Origin: an uncultured Arenimonas sp.
GTDB taxonomy: Bacteria; Pseudomonadota; Gammaproteobacteria; Xanthomonadales; Xanthomonadaceae
DNA: 27,807 nt
Assembly: GCA_946480565.1 (NCBI GenBank)
Contig: CAMLKR010000015.1
Coordinates: 1 to 27,807, forward strand
Direction of reading: 5' to 3'
In this document: positions 8,675 to 16,128 of the stretch, in pieces
Numbering within the stretch: position 1 is the first letter of the stretch
Layout: every line of letters starts with the position of its first letter
Notes under the pieces: generated by a model
Told to the model about the DNA's origin: nothing
What the model saw: only the letters and a program-made list of their open reading frames with translations
Database searches by the model: none
Made by a program: the position numbers and the translations under genes

Positions 8675-9994
8675 GTGGCCCGATCCCGCTCCAAGCTGCA
8701 CCAGGTGTTCGACATCAGCATCGACGACCTCAGCCACGACGGCCGGGGCGTGGGGCGGCGCGAGGGCAAGGCGGTCTTCGTTTCGGGCGCCTTGCCAGGC
8801 GAGACCGTGCGGGTGGAGCAGACCGGCCGCAATCGTCACTTCGACGAGGCCCGCACGCTGGAGGTGCTGGTCGCCTCGCCCGAGCGTGTCGAACCGCGCT
8901 GCCCGCACTTCGGCACCTGCGCCGGCTGCGTGCTGCAGCACCTGGAGGAATCGCGCCAGATCGCCGCCAAGCAGCGCGTGCTCACCGACAACCTGCAGCG
9001 CATCGGCCACGTCGAACCCGGCCGCGTGCTGCCGCCGCTGGCGGACGCGGCCTGGGGTTACCGGCGCAAGGGACGCTTCTCGGTGCGCTACGTCGAGAAG
9101 AAGGGCAAGGCCGTGGTCGGGTTCCGCGAAACCAATCCGCGCTTCGTCGCCGACCTGTCGGTCTGCCACACGGTGGTGCCTTCGATCGGCCAGCGCATCC
9201 CCGAGATCACCGCGCTGGTGGAGTCGCTGGACGGCAAGCGCACGCTGCCGCAGATCGAGTTCATCGCCGGCGACGCGGCCATCGCCCTGGTGTTCCGCCA
9301 CCTGGAGCCACTGAGCGCCGGCGACCTGGATCGCCTGCGCGCCTTCGCCCGCGACACCGGCTTCGCCGTGTTCCTGCAGCCCGGCGGCGTGGACAGCGTG
9401 CATGCGCTGTGGCCGGAACAGGTGCCGCTGTCCTTCGCGATCCCCGCCTACGGGCTGGAGCTGGATTTCCGCCCGCTCGACTTCATCCAGGTCAATGCCG
9501 GACTGAACGACAGAATGATCGCCAGCGCGCTCGAGCTGCTCGACCCGCAGCCGGGCGACCGGGTGCTGGACCTGTTCTGCGGCCTGGGCAACTTCACGCT
9601 GCCGCTGGCGCGCAAGGCCGGTGCGGTGGTCGGCGTCGAGGGCGAGGCGGGGCTGGTGGCGAGGGCGCGCGCCAACGCCGCGAAGAACGGGCTGGCCAAC
9701 GTCGAGTTCCACGCCGCCGACCTGGCCAAGGATCTCTCCGCCGAGCCCTGGATGAAGGCCGGTTTCGACAAGCTGTTGCTCGATCCGCCGCGCGCCGGTG
9801 CCGCCGAGGTGTTGGCGCAATTGCCGCTCAAGGGCATCCGCCGCATCGTCTACGTCTCCTGCCATCCGGGTTCGCTGGCGCGGGACGCCGGTTTCCTGGT
9901 CCGGGAGCGGGGCTACACGCTCAAGGCCGCCGGTGCGATGGACATGTTCCCGCAGACGGCGCACGTGGAGTCGATCGCCCTGTTCGAGAAGTAG
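8675..9994 (+). CDS. rlmD: 23S rRNA (uracil-1939-C5)-methyltransferase RlmD
   Basis: SAM-dependent enzyme that makes m5U1939 in 23S rRNA. The 439-residue chain (E. coli 433) opens with a TRAM RNA-binding domain (DISIDDLSHDGRGVGRREGK). Iron-sulfur cysteines follow in CPHFGTCAGC, with a fourth in VCHTV. The Rossmann methyltransferase domain shows the SAM motif LDLFCGLGNFTLPLA, the DPPRAG motif and the catalytic Cys in YVSCHPGSLARD near the C-terminus. I place the start at the GTG at 8675, which gives MARSRSKLHQVFDI; a TTG at 8663 is the alternative. Neither has a clear ribosome site, and the region upstream is occupied by a terminator hairpin. It stands alone, followed by 560 bases of repeats. 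Confidence 0.93.
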   Translation: MARSRSKLHQVFDISIDDLSHDGRGVGRREGKAVFVSGALPGETVRVEQTGRNRHFDEARTLEVLVASPERVEPRCPHFGTCAGCVLQHLEESRQIAAKQRVLTDNLQRIGHVEPGRVLPPLADAAWGYRRKGRFSVRYVEKKGKAVVGFRETNPRFVADLSVCHTVVPSIGQRIPEITALVESLDGKRTLPQIEFIAGDAAIALVFRHLEPLSAGDLDRLRAFARDTGFAVFLQPGGVDSVHALWPEQVPLSFAIPAYGLELDFRPLDFIQVNAGLNDRMIASALELLDPQPGDRVLDLFCGLGNFTLPLARKAGAVVGVEGEAGLVARARANAAKNGLANVEFHAADLAKDLSAEPWMKAGFDKLLLDPPRAGAAEVLAQLPLKGIRRIVYVSCHPGSLARDAGFLVRERGYTLKAAGAMDMFPQTAHVESIALFEK

Positions 9995-10052
9995 GGCGTC
10001 TCCTGGCGAAGAGCCGTGTAAGGTCTTCGCGCCGGGCTCGCCCGAGGCGATA

Positions 10053-10164
10053 GGCCGTCGTACGTGAGGTCTTTTTCCGGGGACGCCGTGAACCCATCCA
10101 TGGGGGCTCTTCGAAAACGTCCATGTTTTCGAAGCCCCGGAAAAAGCCCTCACGCACGACGACC
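10053..10164. repeat. Long imperfect palindrome, probable dispersed intergenic repeat
   Basis: Arms at 10057-10082 and 10135-10160 are inverted copies with 24 of 26 positions identical, extending to 30 bases with three mismatches. Inside sits a second perfect 10-bp stem (CTTCGAAAAC at 10109-10118, GTTTTCGAAG at 10125-10134) with a 6-base loop. The layout resembles a palindromic intergenic repeat or miniature element. I believe similar sequences are frequent between genes in Lysobacter-like genomes, but only one copy is in this window, so dispersal cannot be shown here. Confidence 0.7.
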
Positions 10165-10292
10165 TGCGGACCGTCCGGGCCGGTTATCGAACTCATAGGG
10201 CGCGCGAGGGACCTGACGCCGCGAGCGTCCGTGCCTTCTGGGGGCACGCGCTTATCCCTTCGGCTCGCGAAGTCGAGTCGTGGCGACGACGT

Positions 10293-10449
10293 AGACAAGG
10301 GGGTATGGCTGAAGTGGAGGGCAGGATGCCCGCAACGGCGCCGGGCAGGAGCCCAAGTGTCGCGAAGGGCAGGATGCCCGAGAGCGACCCGGTCGTGAGT
10401 TGGGCAGGACGCCGCTTACGACCGACCGGGCAGACATACCCCCTTGTCT
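10293..10449. repeat. Cluster of GGGCAGGA-type palindromes inside a 15-bp inverted repeat
   Basis: A perfect 15-bp inverted repeat (AGACAAGGGGGTATG at 10293-10307, its complement at 10435-10449) encloses four small palindromes. These are GGGCAGGATGCCC at 10319 and 10367, GGGCAGGAGCCC at 10343, and a degenerate GGGCAGGACGCC at 10402. Starts of the first three are exactly 24 bases apart; the fourth is 35 bases on. Around the fourth unit a further arm pair (10391-10399 and 10415-10423, 8 of 9 bases) can pair. Each unit would form a short hairpin with AGGA in the loop. Confidence 0.75.
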
Positions 10450-10466
10450 GCGGCGGCGCACGCCAG

Positions 10467-10526
10467 ATCACCCGCCAGCGAGTAATGGACCTGCTTGCGC
10501 CAAAGGCGCAAGCCGGGAAGGGTGAT
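10467..10526. repeat. Nested hairpin just upstream of the CYTH operon
   Basis: An outer 7-bp pair (ATCACCC at 10467-10473, GGGTGAT at 10520-10526) encloses a perfect 9-bp stem (GCTTGCGCC at 10493-10501, GGCGCAAGC at 10505-10513) with an AAA loop. A possible -10 box, TACAAT, begins at the next base. It could be a regulator-binding palindrome or another repeat unit; there is no T-run for termination. Confidence 0.55.
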
Positions 10527-10558
10527 TACAATGGGGGCCGGCGAACAGGCTAGGCATC

Positions 10559-11062
10559 ATGGGTATCGAGATCGAGCGGAAATTCCGGGTGGTGGGGGAC
10601 GGCTGGCGCGGCCAGGCGGTGAAGTCCGTGCGCATGGCCCAGGGCTACATCAACGACATGGCGGCGATGCGCGATGGCCGCCAGAACGCCTCCGTGCGCG
10701 TGCGCATCGCCGGCGACCAGGCCTTCCTGAACCTCAAGTCGCGCGAACTGGGCACCACCCGACAGGAATTCGACTATCAGATCCCGGTCGCCGACGCCGA
10801 AGCCCTGTTGAAATTGTGCGTCGGCGGGCTGATCGACAAAGTGCGCCACTACGTCGAACACGCCGGCCGCACCTTCGAAGTGGACGAGTTCGCCGGCGAC
10901 AACGCCGGCCTGGTGGTGGCCGAACTCGAACTCGAATCCGCCGACGCCGCCTTCGAACGACCCGCCTGGCTGGGCGCGGAAGTGACCGAAGAACAGCGTT
11001 ACTACAACCTCGCGCTCGCCGAGCGCCCGTATTCGCGCTGGAGCGCGTCGGAGCAGAACTGA
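10559..11062 (+). CDS. CYTH domain protein, probable inorganic triphosphatase
   Basis: Short, single-domain member of the CYTH (triphosphate tunnel metalloenzyme) superfamily, 167 residues. The defining ExExK motif is at Glu4-Glu6-Lys8 (MGIEIERKF). Further tunnel residues are in SVRVRI, FLNLKSR, TFEVDEF and VVAELELES. Short bacterial members such as the Nitrosomonas europaea enzyme hydrolyse tripolyphosphate; some relatives are class IV adenylate cyclases or thiamine triphosphatases, so the substrate is not certain. The ATG has only a weak ribosome site. The stop codon overlaps the nagZ start (TGATG arrangement), so the gene probably begins the nagZ-hpt-mtnP operon. It lies behind the repeat-rich region, which must hold its promoter. 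Confidence 0.88.
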   Translation: MGIEIERKFRVVGDGWRGQAVKSVRMAQGYINDMAAMRDGRQNASVRVRIAGDQAFLNLKSRELGTTRQEFDYQIPVADAEALLKLCVGGLIDKVRHYVEHAGRTFEVDEFAGDNAGLVVAELELESADAAFERPAWLGAEVTEEQRYYNLALAERPYSRWSASEQN

Positions 11063-12072
11063 TGCTGGTGATCGGAATCGGCGGCCATGAACTGAGCGCG
11101 GAAGAGCGCGACTGGCTGCAGCATCTCACGGTGGCGGGCGTGATCCTGTTCAGCCGCAACTTCGCCTCGCGCGCCCAGGTGGCCGAACTGGCCCTGGCCA
11201 TCCGCGATGCCGCGCCCCGGCCGCAGCTGCTGTGCGTGGACCAGGAAGGCGGCCGCGTCCAGCGATTCCGCGATGGCTACTACCCGCTGCCGCGGCTGGA
11301 GGATTTCGGCCGCCTGTTCGCGTCCGACCGCGAGGCCGCCCTGCGCCTGGCGCGCGAACACGCCTGGCTGATGGCCAGCGAGATCCGCGCCACCGGCCTG
11401 GACCTGAGCTTCGCGCCGGTGGTGGACCTGGGCCGCGGCAACCGCGCCATCGGCGACCGCGCCTTCCATGCCGACCCGGCGATCGTCGCCGAGTTCACCC
11501 GCGCCTACGTCGCCGGCATGCACGAAGCCGGCATGGCCGCGACCCTGAAACATTTTCCGGGCCACGGCTCGGTGCTGGAAGACACGCATTTCGACGACGC
11601 CGTCGACCCGCGCCCGCTCGAGGCCCTGCGCGTCGAAGACCTGGTGCCCTTCGCCGCCGGCATCGCCGCCGGCGCCGACGCGGTGATGATGGCGCACGTG
11701 AAATACCCGGCCGTCGCGCCCGAACCGGCGGGTTATGCGCCGCGCTGGATCAAGGACATCCTGCGAACCGAAATGGGCTTCCGCGGCGTCGTCTTCTCCG
11801 ACGACATCGGCATGGCGGCGGCGGAGTCGGCCGGCGGCATCAAGGCGCGCATCGACGCCCACCTGGACGCCGGCTGCGACGTGGTGCTGGTCTGCGCGCC
11901 GGCCCTGGTCGCCGACTCGCTCAAGGCCATGGACACGCGCCCGGTGTCGGACACCGCCACGCTGTCGGCGCTGATGGGGCGCGGTGCGGCCGGCTGGGAC
12001 GGCCTGTTGGCCGACGCACGCTACGATGGCGCCCGGGCGAGCCTGTCCGGTGATCACCTGGGAGTGGCCTGA
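11062..12072 (+). CDS. nagZ: Beta-N-acetylhexosaminidase NagZ
   Basis: Cytoplasmic GH3 enzyme that removes N-acetylglucosamine from anhydromuropeptides during cell-wall recycling. The product is 336 residues (E. coli 341). The family signature KHFPGHG is at 163-169, the Asp-His catalytic dyad falls at Asp174/His176 (DTH), and the nucleophile is in FSDD (Asp247 or Asp248; FRGVVFSDDIGMAAA). There is no signal peptide, as expected for the cytosolic enzyme. The ATG at 11062 shares bases with the CYTH stop; an in-frame start at 10495 would run through the CYTH gene and is rejected. By producing anhydromuropeptides NagZ can influence AmpC induction where AmpR is present; no ampC or ampR is in view. 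Confidence 0.96.
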   Translation: MLVIGIGGHELSAEERDWLQHLTVAGVILFSRNFASRAQVAELALAIRDAAPRPQLLCVDQEGGRVQRFRDGYYPLPRLEDFGRLFASDREAALRLAREHAWLMASEIRATGLDLSFAPVVDLGRGNRAIGDRAFHADPAIVAEFTRAYVAGMHEAGMAATLKHFPGHGSVLEDTHFDDAVDPRPLEALRVEDLVPFAAGIAAGADAVMMAHVKYPAVAPEPAGYAPRWIKDILRTEMGFRGVVFSDDIGMAAAESAGGIKARIDAHLDAGCDVVLVCAPALVADSLKAMDTRPVSDTATLSALMGRGAAGWDGLLADARYDGARASLSGDHLGVA

Positions 12073-12073
12073 G

Positions 12074-12619
12074 ATGCAGCACAAACTCGCCGATGCGCTG
12101 AAGAGTTCCGAGCTGCTGTTCGACCGCAGCCACATCGAGACGCAGATCCGCCGCATCGCCGCCGACATCGACGCCGAGTACACCGGCGGCCCGCGCCCGG
12201 TCTATTTGACGATCATGCACGGCGGCCTGCCGTTCGCCGCCCAGCTGGCGATGGAAATGGCAACCGACCTCGAGTTCGACTACCTGCACGCCACCCGCTA
12301 CCGCGGCGCCACCACCGGCTCCGGACTGGCCTGGCTGCATCGCCCGGCCACGCCGCTGCGCGGCCGCCGCGTGCTGCTGGCCGACGACATCCTGGACGAG
12401 GGCCACACCCTGAAGGCCGTCAAACACTGGTGCGAGGACGAAGGCGCCGCCGACGTGCGCATCGCCGTGCTGGCGGTGAAGAACCACGACCGCCGGGTCG
12501 AGGGCATCGACGCCGACTACATCGCGCTGGAGGTTCCCGACCGCTACGTCTACGGCTACGGCATGGACTACCACGAGCAGGGCCGCAACCTGCCGGCGCT
12601 TTACGCGCTGGGAGGCTGA
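12074..12619 (+). CDS. hpt: Hypoxanthine-guanine phosphoribosyltransferase
   Basis: Cytosolic purine-salvage enzyme joining hypoxanthine or guanine to PRPP to give IMP or GMP. The 181-residue chain has the type I PRTase fold: PRPP loop VLLADDILDEGHTL at about 100-113 with the two acidic residues, and a purine-binding end (VPDRYVYGYGMDYHEQGRNL) close to bacterial Hpt proteins. The gene starts one base after the nagZ stop. The ATG at 12074 gives MQHKLADAL; an upstream ATG at 11984 lies within nagZ. The next gene makes hypoxanthine from methylthioinosine, so the pair forms a short salvage path. Specificity for guanine relative to hypoxanthine cannot be read from the sequence. Confidence 0.93.
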   Translation: MQHKLADALKSSELLFDRSHIETQIRRIAADIDAEYTGGPRPVYLTIMHGGLPFAAQLAMEMATDLEFDYLHATRYRGATTGSGLAWLHRPATPLRGRRVLLADDILDEGHTLKAVKHWCEDEGAADVRIAVLAVKNHDRRVEGIDADYIALEVPDRYVYGYGMDYHEQGRNLPALYALGG

Positions 12620-12620
12620 G

Positions 12621-13364
12621 ATGGCGGCGATCGACCTGGCCGTGATCGGCGGCACCGGCCTGTACAAGCTGGCCTCGCTGGAAGGGGCGGAAGCCGTCAG
12701 CGGCGACACGCCCTATGGCGCGCCTTCGGGGCCGATCCGCGTCGGCCACATCGCCGGAAAGCGCGTGGCGTTCCTGGCACGGCACGGCGAAGGCCATTCT
12801 TTGCCGCCGCACCGGGTGAACTACCGAGCCAACCTCTGGCGGCTCAGGGACCTTGGCGCGCAGCGGGTGCTGGCGGTCAATACCGTCGGCGGCATCACCG
12901 AACGGTTCGGCCCGCGCGTGCTGGCGCTGCCGGACCAGCTGATCGACTACACCTGGGGCCGCACGTCGAGCTTCTGGGACGGCGAGGGTGGTGAGGTCCT
13001 TCACGTCGACTTCGGCGACCCGTACACGCCGTCGCTGCGGCGCGCGGTGCTGGCGGCGGCCGCGAAGTCCGGCACCGCGCTCGTGGACGGCGGCTGTTAC
13101 GGCGCCACCCAGGGCCCGCGCCTGGAAACCAAGGCCGAGATCGCCCGTATGCGCCGCGACGGCTGCGACCTGGTCGGCATGACCGGCATGCCCGAGGCCG
13201 GCCTCGCCCGCGAGCTCGGCCTGGACTACGCCTGCCTGGCCGTGGTGGCCAACTGGGCGGCCGGCTGCAGTGCGGACGAGGAGATCACCCTGGCCGAAGT
13301 CCTGGCCCACGTGGAGGCGGCCAGCGCCGGACTGCCGGCGCTTTTCGACGCGCTCCTGGGGTGA
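12621..13364 (+). CDS. mtnP: S-methyl-5'-thioinosine phosphorylase
   Basis: Member of the PNP/MTAP family (247 residues) that phosphorolyses a methylthio-nucleoside made from polyamine-synthesis by-product. Motifs: phosphate loop GGTGLY (10-15), RHGEGHSLPPHRVNYRANLW, and MTGMPEAGLARELGLDYA. The two aspartates that read the adenine amino group in human MTAP appear replaced by Asn211 and Ala213 (ANWAAG). This points to a 6-oxopurine substrate, as in the Pseudomonas aeruginosa methylthioinosine phosphorylase, whose gene is also next to nagZ. Products would be hypoxanthine and methylthioribose-1-phosphate. It lies one base after hpt, with a GGAG ribosome site. The substrate call is inference by hand alignment; classical MTAP remains possible. 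Confidence 0.88.
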   Translation: MAAIDLAVIGGTGLYKLASLEGAEAVSGDTPYGAPSGPIRVGHIAGKRVAFLARHGEGHSLPPHRVNYRANLWRLRDLGAQRVLAVNTVGGITERFGPRVLALPDQLIDYTWGRTSSFWDGEGGEVLHVDFGDPYTPSLRRAVLAAAAKSGTALVDGGCYGATQGPRLETKAEIARMRRDGCDLVGMTGMPEAGLARELGLDYACLAVVANWAAGCSADEEITLAEVLAHVEAASAGLPALFDALLG

Positions 13365-13393
13365 TTGTCAAGCGTTTTTCCCTTGTTCATACT
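13365..13393 (+). promoter_or_regulatory. Sigma-70-type promoter of the cold-shock gene
   Basis: A -35 box TTGTCA (13365-13370), a 17-base spacer and a -10 box CATACT (13388-13393) give the best housekeeping-type promoter in the window. Transcription would begin near 13400, leaving a leader of about 60 bases. The -35 starts at the base right after the mtnP stop codon. Confidence 0.65.
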
Positions 13394-13461
13394 CGGGCCG
13401 TGCACGCGTCCGGGGAACGGCGGAGGGCACGCTCGACCAACAGCATCCGAGGATCTAGTTC

Positions 13462-13665
13462 ATGAGTTTCGGCACCGTGAAGTGGTTCAACGACGCCAAG
13501 GGCTTCGGTTTCATCGCGCCCGAGGACGGCAGTGCGGACGTTTTTGTCCATTATTCGGCGATCGCCTCGAAGGGCTTCCGATCCTTGCAGGAAGGCCAGC
13601 GGGTGAGCTTCGAGGTGGTGCAGGGCCCGAAGGGCTCGCAGGCCGCCAACGTCGCGCCGGCCTGA
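13462..13665 (+). CDS. Cold-shock domain protein (CspA family)
   Basis: Single cold-shock domain of 67 residues that binds single-stranded RNA/DNA and melts mRNA structure. RNP1 is KGFGFI (14-19) and RNP2 is VFVHY (27-31); the start [18 protein letters not shown] is near-universal in the family. A GAGGA ribosome site precedes the ATG. The gene is monocistronic, with its own promoter at 13365-13393 and terminator at 13689-13715. The leader (about 60 bases) is shorter than the 159-base thermosensing leader of E. coli cspA, so cold induction by that mechanism is not evident; it may be a constitutive or growth-phase paralogue. Confidence 0.95.
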   Translation: MSFGTVKWFNDAKGFGFIAPEDGSADVFVHYSAIASKGFRSLQEGQRVSFEVVQGPKGSQAANVAPA

Positions 13666-13688
13666 GTCTGCCGGCCAGCGCAGCAAGG

Positions 13689-13715
13689 AAAAGCCCCGCC
13701 CAGGCGGGGCTTTTT
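13689..13715. terminator. Bidirectional intrinsic terminator between the cold-shock and ABC exporter genes
   Basis: An 8-bp GC stem (GCCCCGCC at 13693-13700, GGCGGGGC at 13703-13710) is extended by A-tracts pairing with T-tracts, and is followed by TTTTT on the plus strand and TTTTCC on the minus strand. It can stop the cold-shock transcript and the convergent ABC-exporter operon. Confidence 0.88.
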
Positions 13716-13746
13716 CATGGCTGCCGCCCGGTGACGGCGTCAGGCA

Positions 13747-13770
13747 GGTGTCGGGCAGCTGTCTGACACC
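13747..13770. repeat. Hairpin at the 3' end of the ABC exporter gene
   Basis: GGTGTCGGGCAG (13747-13758) and CTGTCTGACACC (13759-13770) pair along 12 positions, two of them G-U, with no spacer between the arms. It lies 5 bases beyond the ABC exporter stop on the minus strand and may protect that mRNA end upstream of the shared terminator. Confidence 0.5.
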
Positions 13771-13774
13771 GATT

Positions 13775-15529
13775 TCAGTGGTCGAACTGGAGGCGGGCGA
13801 GTTCGGCGTAGAGGCCGCCCTGGGCCAGCAGTTCGGCGTGCGTGCCCTGGGCGACGATGCGGCCGCGGTCCATCACCACGATGCGGTCGGCCTTGAGCAC
13901 GGTGGCCAGGCGATGGGCGATGACGAGCGTGGTGCGGCCCTGCATCAGCCGCTCCAGCGCCTGCTGCACGGCGCGTTCGCTCTGGGCGTCGAGGGCGCTG
14001 GTGGCTTCGTCGAGCAGCAGGATGGGCGCATCCTTCAGCAGCGCGCGGGCGATGGCCAGGCGCTGCTGCTGCCCGCCCGACAGGCGCACGCCGCGCTCGC
14101 CCAGTTCGCTGTCGTAGCCCTGGGGCAGGGCGGCCAGGAACTCGTGCGCCTCGGCGCTGCGGGCGGCGGCCTCGATCTGGGCGGCGTCGGCCTCGAGCCG
14201 GCCATAACGGATGTTCTCGCGCGCGCTGGCGCCGAAGATCACCGGGTCCTGCGGCACCAGGGCGACCTGGCGGCGCAGCGCCGCCGGGTCCACGGCGCGC
14301 AGGTCCACGCCGTCCACCGTGATGCGGCCGGCATCGGGGTCATGGAAGCGCAGCAGCAGCTGGAACACGGTGCTCTTGCCGGCGCCCGACGGCCCGACCA
14401 GGGCCACGGTTTCGCCGGGCGCGACCGCCAGGCTGAAGTCGTCCAGCGCCGCCGCGTCCGGCCGGGTCGGGTAGTGGAAGCGCACGCCTTCGAGCGCGAT
14501 CCGGCCCTGCACCGGTACCGGCAGCACCGCCGGCGTCGCCGGAAGCGCCAGCACCGAACGTTCCTGCAGCAGCTCGTTGATGCGCGCCATGCCGCCGGCC
14601 GCGCGCTGCACCTCGGCCCAGACTTCGGTCAGCGCGCCGACCGAACCGGCGCCGATCAGCGCGTACAGCACGAACTGGCCGAGCGTGCCGGGCGTCATCT
14701 GCCCCGCGATCACGTCCTGGGCGCCGACCCACAGCACCGCCGTGATCGATCCGAACACCAGCACGATCACGATCGCGGTCAGCATCGCCTGCAGCCGGAT
14801 GCGCTTGCGCGCCGTGCCCAGCGCCACCTGCACGGCCGAACCGAAGCGGTCGCGCTCGTAGTCCTCGCGGGCGTAGCTCTGCACCGTGTGCATCGCGCCC
14901 AGGGTTTCGCCGGCGCGGGCGTTGGCATCGGCGACGCGGTCCTGGCTGTCCTTGGCCACGCCGCGCACCTTGCGCCCCGACAGCGCCATCGGCAGCACCA
15001 CCAGCGGGATGCCCAGCAGTGCGAACAGCGCCAGGCGCGGGCTGGTCACCGCCAGCATCGCCGCGCTGCCGACCACGGTGATGCCGCTGCGCAGCGCCAC
15101 CGACATGCTCGAGCCGACCACGCTGCGCAGCAGCTCGGTGTCGGCCGACAGCCGGGACAGCAGCTCGCCGGTGCGGGTCTTCTCGAAGAAGCTCTGGTCC
15201 AGCGACAGCAGGTGTCCATAGAGCGAACGCCGCAGGTCGGCGACCACGCGTTCGCCCAGCAGCGACACGAAATAAAAGCGCGCCGCGGTCGCCAGCGCCA
15301 GCAGCACCGCCACCGCGAACAGCAGGGCGAACCAGCGGTCCACCGAGCCGCCCGAGGAGAAGCCCTGGTCGATCATGTGCTTGACTGCCACCGGCAGCAT
15401 CAGCGTCGCGCTGGACGACAGCGCCAGCGCGCCCAGCCACAGCGCCAGCAGGCCGCGGTGCGGGCGCAGGAAGGGCAGCAGCCCGCGCAGCGAGTTCAGC
15501 GGCGGGCGGGCGGCGGGCGTGTCGCTCAT
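13775..15529 (-). CDS. ABC exporter half-transporter (subfamily B, MsbA-like)
   Basis: The 584-residue chain has an N-terminal membrane domain (helices at about 26-46, 66-90, 140-162, 166-184, 248-270 and 282-300) fused to one ATPase domain, the homodimeric exporter layout. ATPase motifs: Walker [10 protein letters not shown] (379-387), Q-loop Gln427 (VPQDPVIFG), signature LSGGQQQR (483-490), Walker [13 protein letters not shown] (503-514) and switch His539. Members move lipids, peptides or drugs; MsbA moves lipid A, but this is not clearly that orthologue and no lpxK follows. The start codon overlaps the yigZ stop (ATGA), so it is coupled to the last genes of the sigma-factor operon. Substrate unknown. 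Confidence 0.92.
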   Translation of the reverse strand: MSDTPAARPPLNSLRGLLPFLRPHRGLLALWLGALALSSSATLMLPVAVKHMIDQGFSSGGSVDRWFALLFAVAVLLALATAARFYFVSLLGERVVADLRRSLYGHLLSLDQSFFEKTRTGELLSRLSADTELLRSVVGSSMSVALRSGITVVGSAAMLAVTSPRLALFALLGIPLVVLPMALSGRKVRGVAKDSQDRVADANARAGETLGAMHTVQSYAREDYERDRFGSAVQVALGTARKRIRLQAMLTAIVIVLVFGSITAVLWVGAQDVIAGQMTPGTLGQFVLYALIGAGSVGALTEVWAEVQRAAGGMARINELLQERSVLALPATPAVLPVPVQGRIALEGVRFHYPTRPDAAALDDFSLAVAPGETVALVGPSGAGKSTVFQLLLRFHDPDAGRITVDGVDLRAVDPAALRRQVALVPQDPVIFGASARENIRYGRLEADAAQIEAAARSAEAHEFLAALPQGYDSELGERGVRLSGGQQQRLAIARALLKDAPILLLDEATSALDAQSERAVQQALERLMQGRTTLVIAHRLATVLKADRIVVMDRGRIVAQGTHAELLAQGGLYAELARLQFDH

Positions 15530-16128
15530 GCGGGGTCGGTCTCGGATCGGGTGAGGCGCGCGGCGCCGCGGCTGAGGTCGCGCAAACGCGCGGCCAGGGC
15601 CTCAAAGCTGGAGGCGGGCAGGCGCAAAGACAAGCGCAGGCCGTGTTCGTCGAAGGATTCGGCGCGTTTGCTGGCCGCATACGCGTCCAGCAGGCCGTGC
15701 ACCGCGCCGGCGAGCGCGAACTCGCAGGCCAGCTCGGCCTCGCACCAGTCCACCAGCGGCCGGCGCGCCGCGGTGCGCAGGCACTCCGCCGCCGCGCCGC
15801 CGTAGGCCCGCACCAGGCCGCCGACGCCGAGGTTGGTGCCGCCGTACCAGCGGACCACCAGCACCACGACCTGGTCCAGGCCCTGGCCGTCGATCGCGGC
15901 CAGGATCGGCCGGCCCGCGCTGCCGCCCGGTTCGCCATCGTCGTTGAAGCGGTAGGCCGCGCCGATGCGGTAGGCCCAGCAGTTGTGGGTCGCCTGCGGG
16001 TCAGCGGCACCGGCCAGCCAGGCCAGTGCGGCCTCGGGGCTTTCCACCGGGACGGCCCGGGCCAGGAACCGGCTCTTCTTCGCCTCGAGGGCGAACTGGG
16101 CCGGCGCGGCCAGGGTCTGGCCGGCCAT
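15526..16128 (-). CDS. YigZ/IMPACT family protein
   Basis: The 200-residue product (E. coli YigZ 204) has the N-terminal IMPACT domain with its signatures NDDGEPGGSAGRPIL (62-76) and VVRWYGGTNLGVGGLVRAYG (91-110), then a C-terminal EF-G-domain-V-like fold. The eukaryotic relative IMPACT restrains the Gcn2 stress kinase; bacterial members are poorly understood, with proposed links to nucleic acid binding or translation. The ATG at 16128 starts in the family's usual place; a longer reading with 42 more residues lies inside the upstream gene. The start overlaps the upstream stop by one base (TGATG form) and its stop overlaps the ABC exporter start, so the three genes are translationally chained. 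Confidence 0.9.
   Translation of the reverse strand: MAGQTLAAPAQFALEAKKSRFLARAVPVESPEAALAWLAGAADPQATHNCWAYRIGAAYRFNDDGEPGGSAGRPILAAIDGQGLDQVVVLVVRWYGGTNLGVGGLVRAYGGAAAECLRTAARRPLVDWCEAELACEFALAGAVHGLLDAYAASKRAESFDEHGLRLSLRLPASSFEALAARLRDLSRGAARLTRSETDPA

Larger units (their letters stand above)
9995..10558. other. Gene-free, repeat-filled intergenic stretch between rlmD and the CYTH gene
   Basis: No convincing coding frame exists here: the open frames on both strands are made of repeat sequence and have no family resemblance. The stretch holds a 112-base imperfect palindrome (10053-10164), a set of GGGCAGGA-type small palindromes between 15-bp inverted repeats (10293-10449), and a nested hairpin (10467-10526). 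Bases 10165-10292 hold only a short hairpin (CGTGCC/GGCACG, near 10230-10247). A TACAAT box at 10527-10532 could be the -10 of the CYTH operon promoter, but I see no good -35. Confidence 0.8.

Noticed and set aside
7811..10153. 780-residue frame on the minus strand, and other very long antisense frames (for example 22189-24069, 3408-5129, 11002-12183)
   Set aside because: They lie opposite well-identified genes and have the amino-acid bias (His, Gln, Arg, Ala) of antisense reading in GC-rich DNA.
10319..10413. CRISPR array suggested by 24-base periodicity
   Set aside because: Only three or four units of 12-13 bases with spacers of about 11 bases; repeats and spacers are too short, and no cas genes are near.
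9921..10553. Open frames in the intergenic repeat stretch (minus 9921-10298, plus 10305-10553)
   Set aside because: They consist of the palindromic repeats, have no ribosome sites or family resemblance, and similar frames occur on both strands because the repeats are symmetrical.
13400..13461. Long structured thermosensor leader for the cold-shock gene
   Set aside because: The likely leader is only about 60 bases and shows no extended pairing like that of E. coli cspA.
13775..15529. Naming the ABC exporter msbA
   Set aside because: The motifs are shared by many subfamily B exporters, and neither lpxK nor other lipid A genes are adjacent.
13748..15805. 685-residue plus-strand frame opposite the ABC exporter
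   Set aside because: Shadow of the exporter gene, whose Walker, signature and switch motifs are all on the minus strand.
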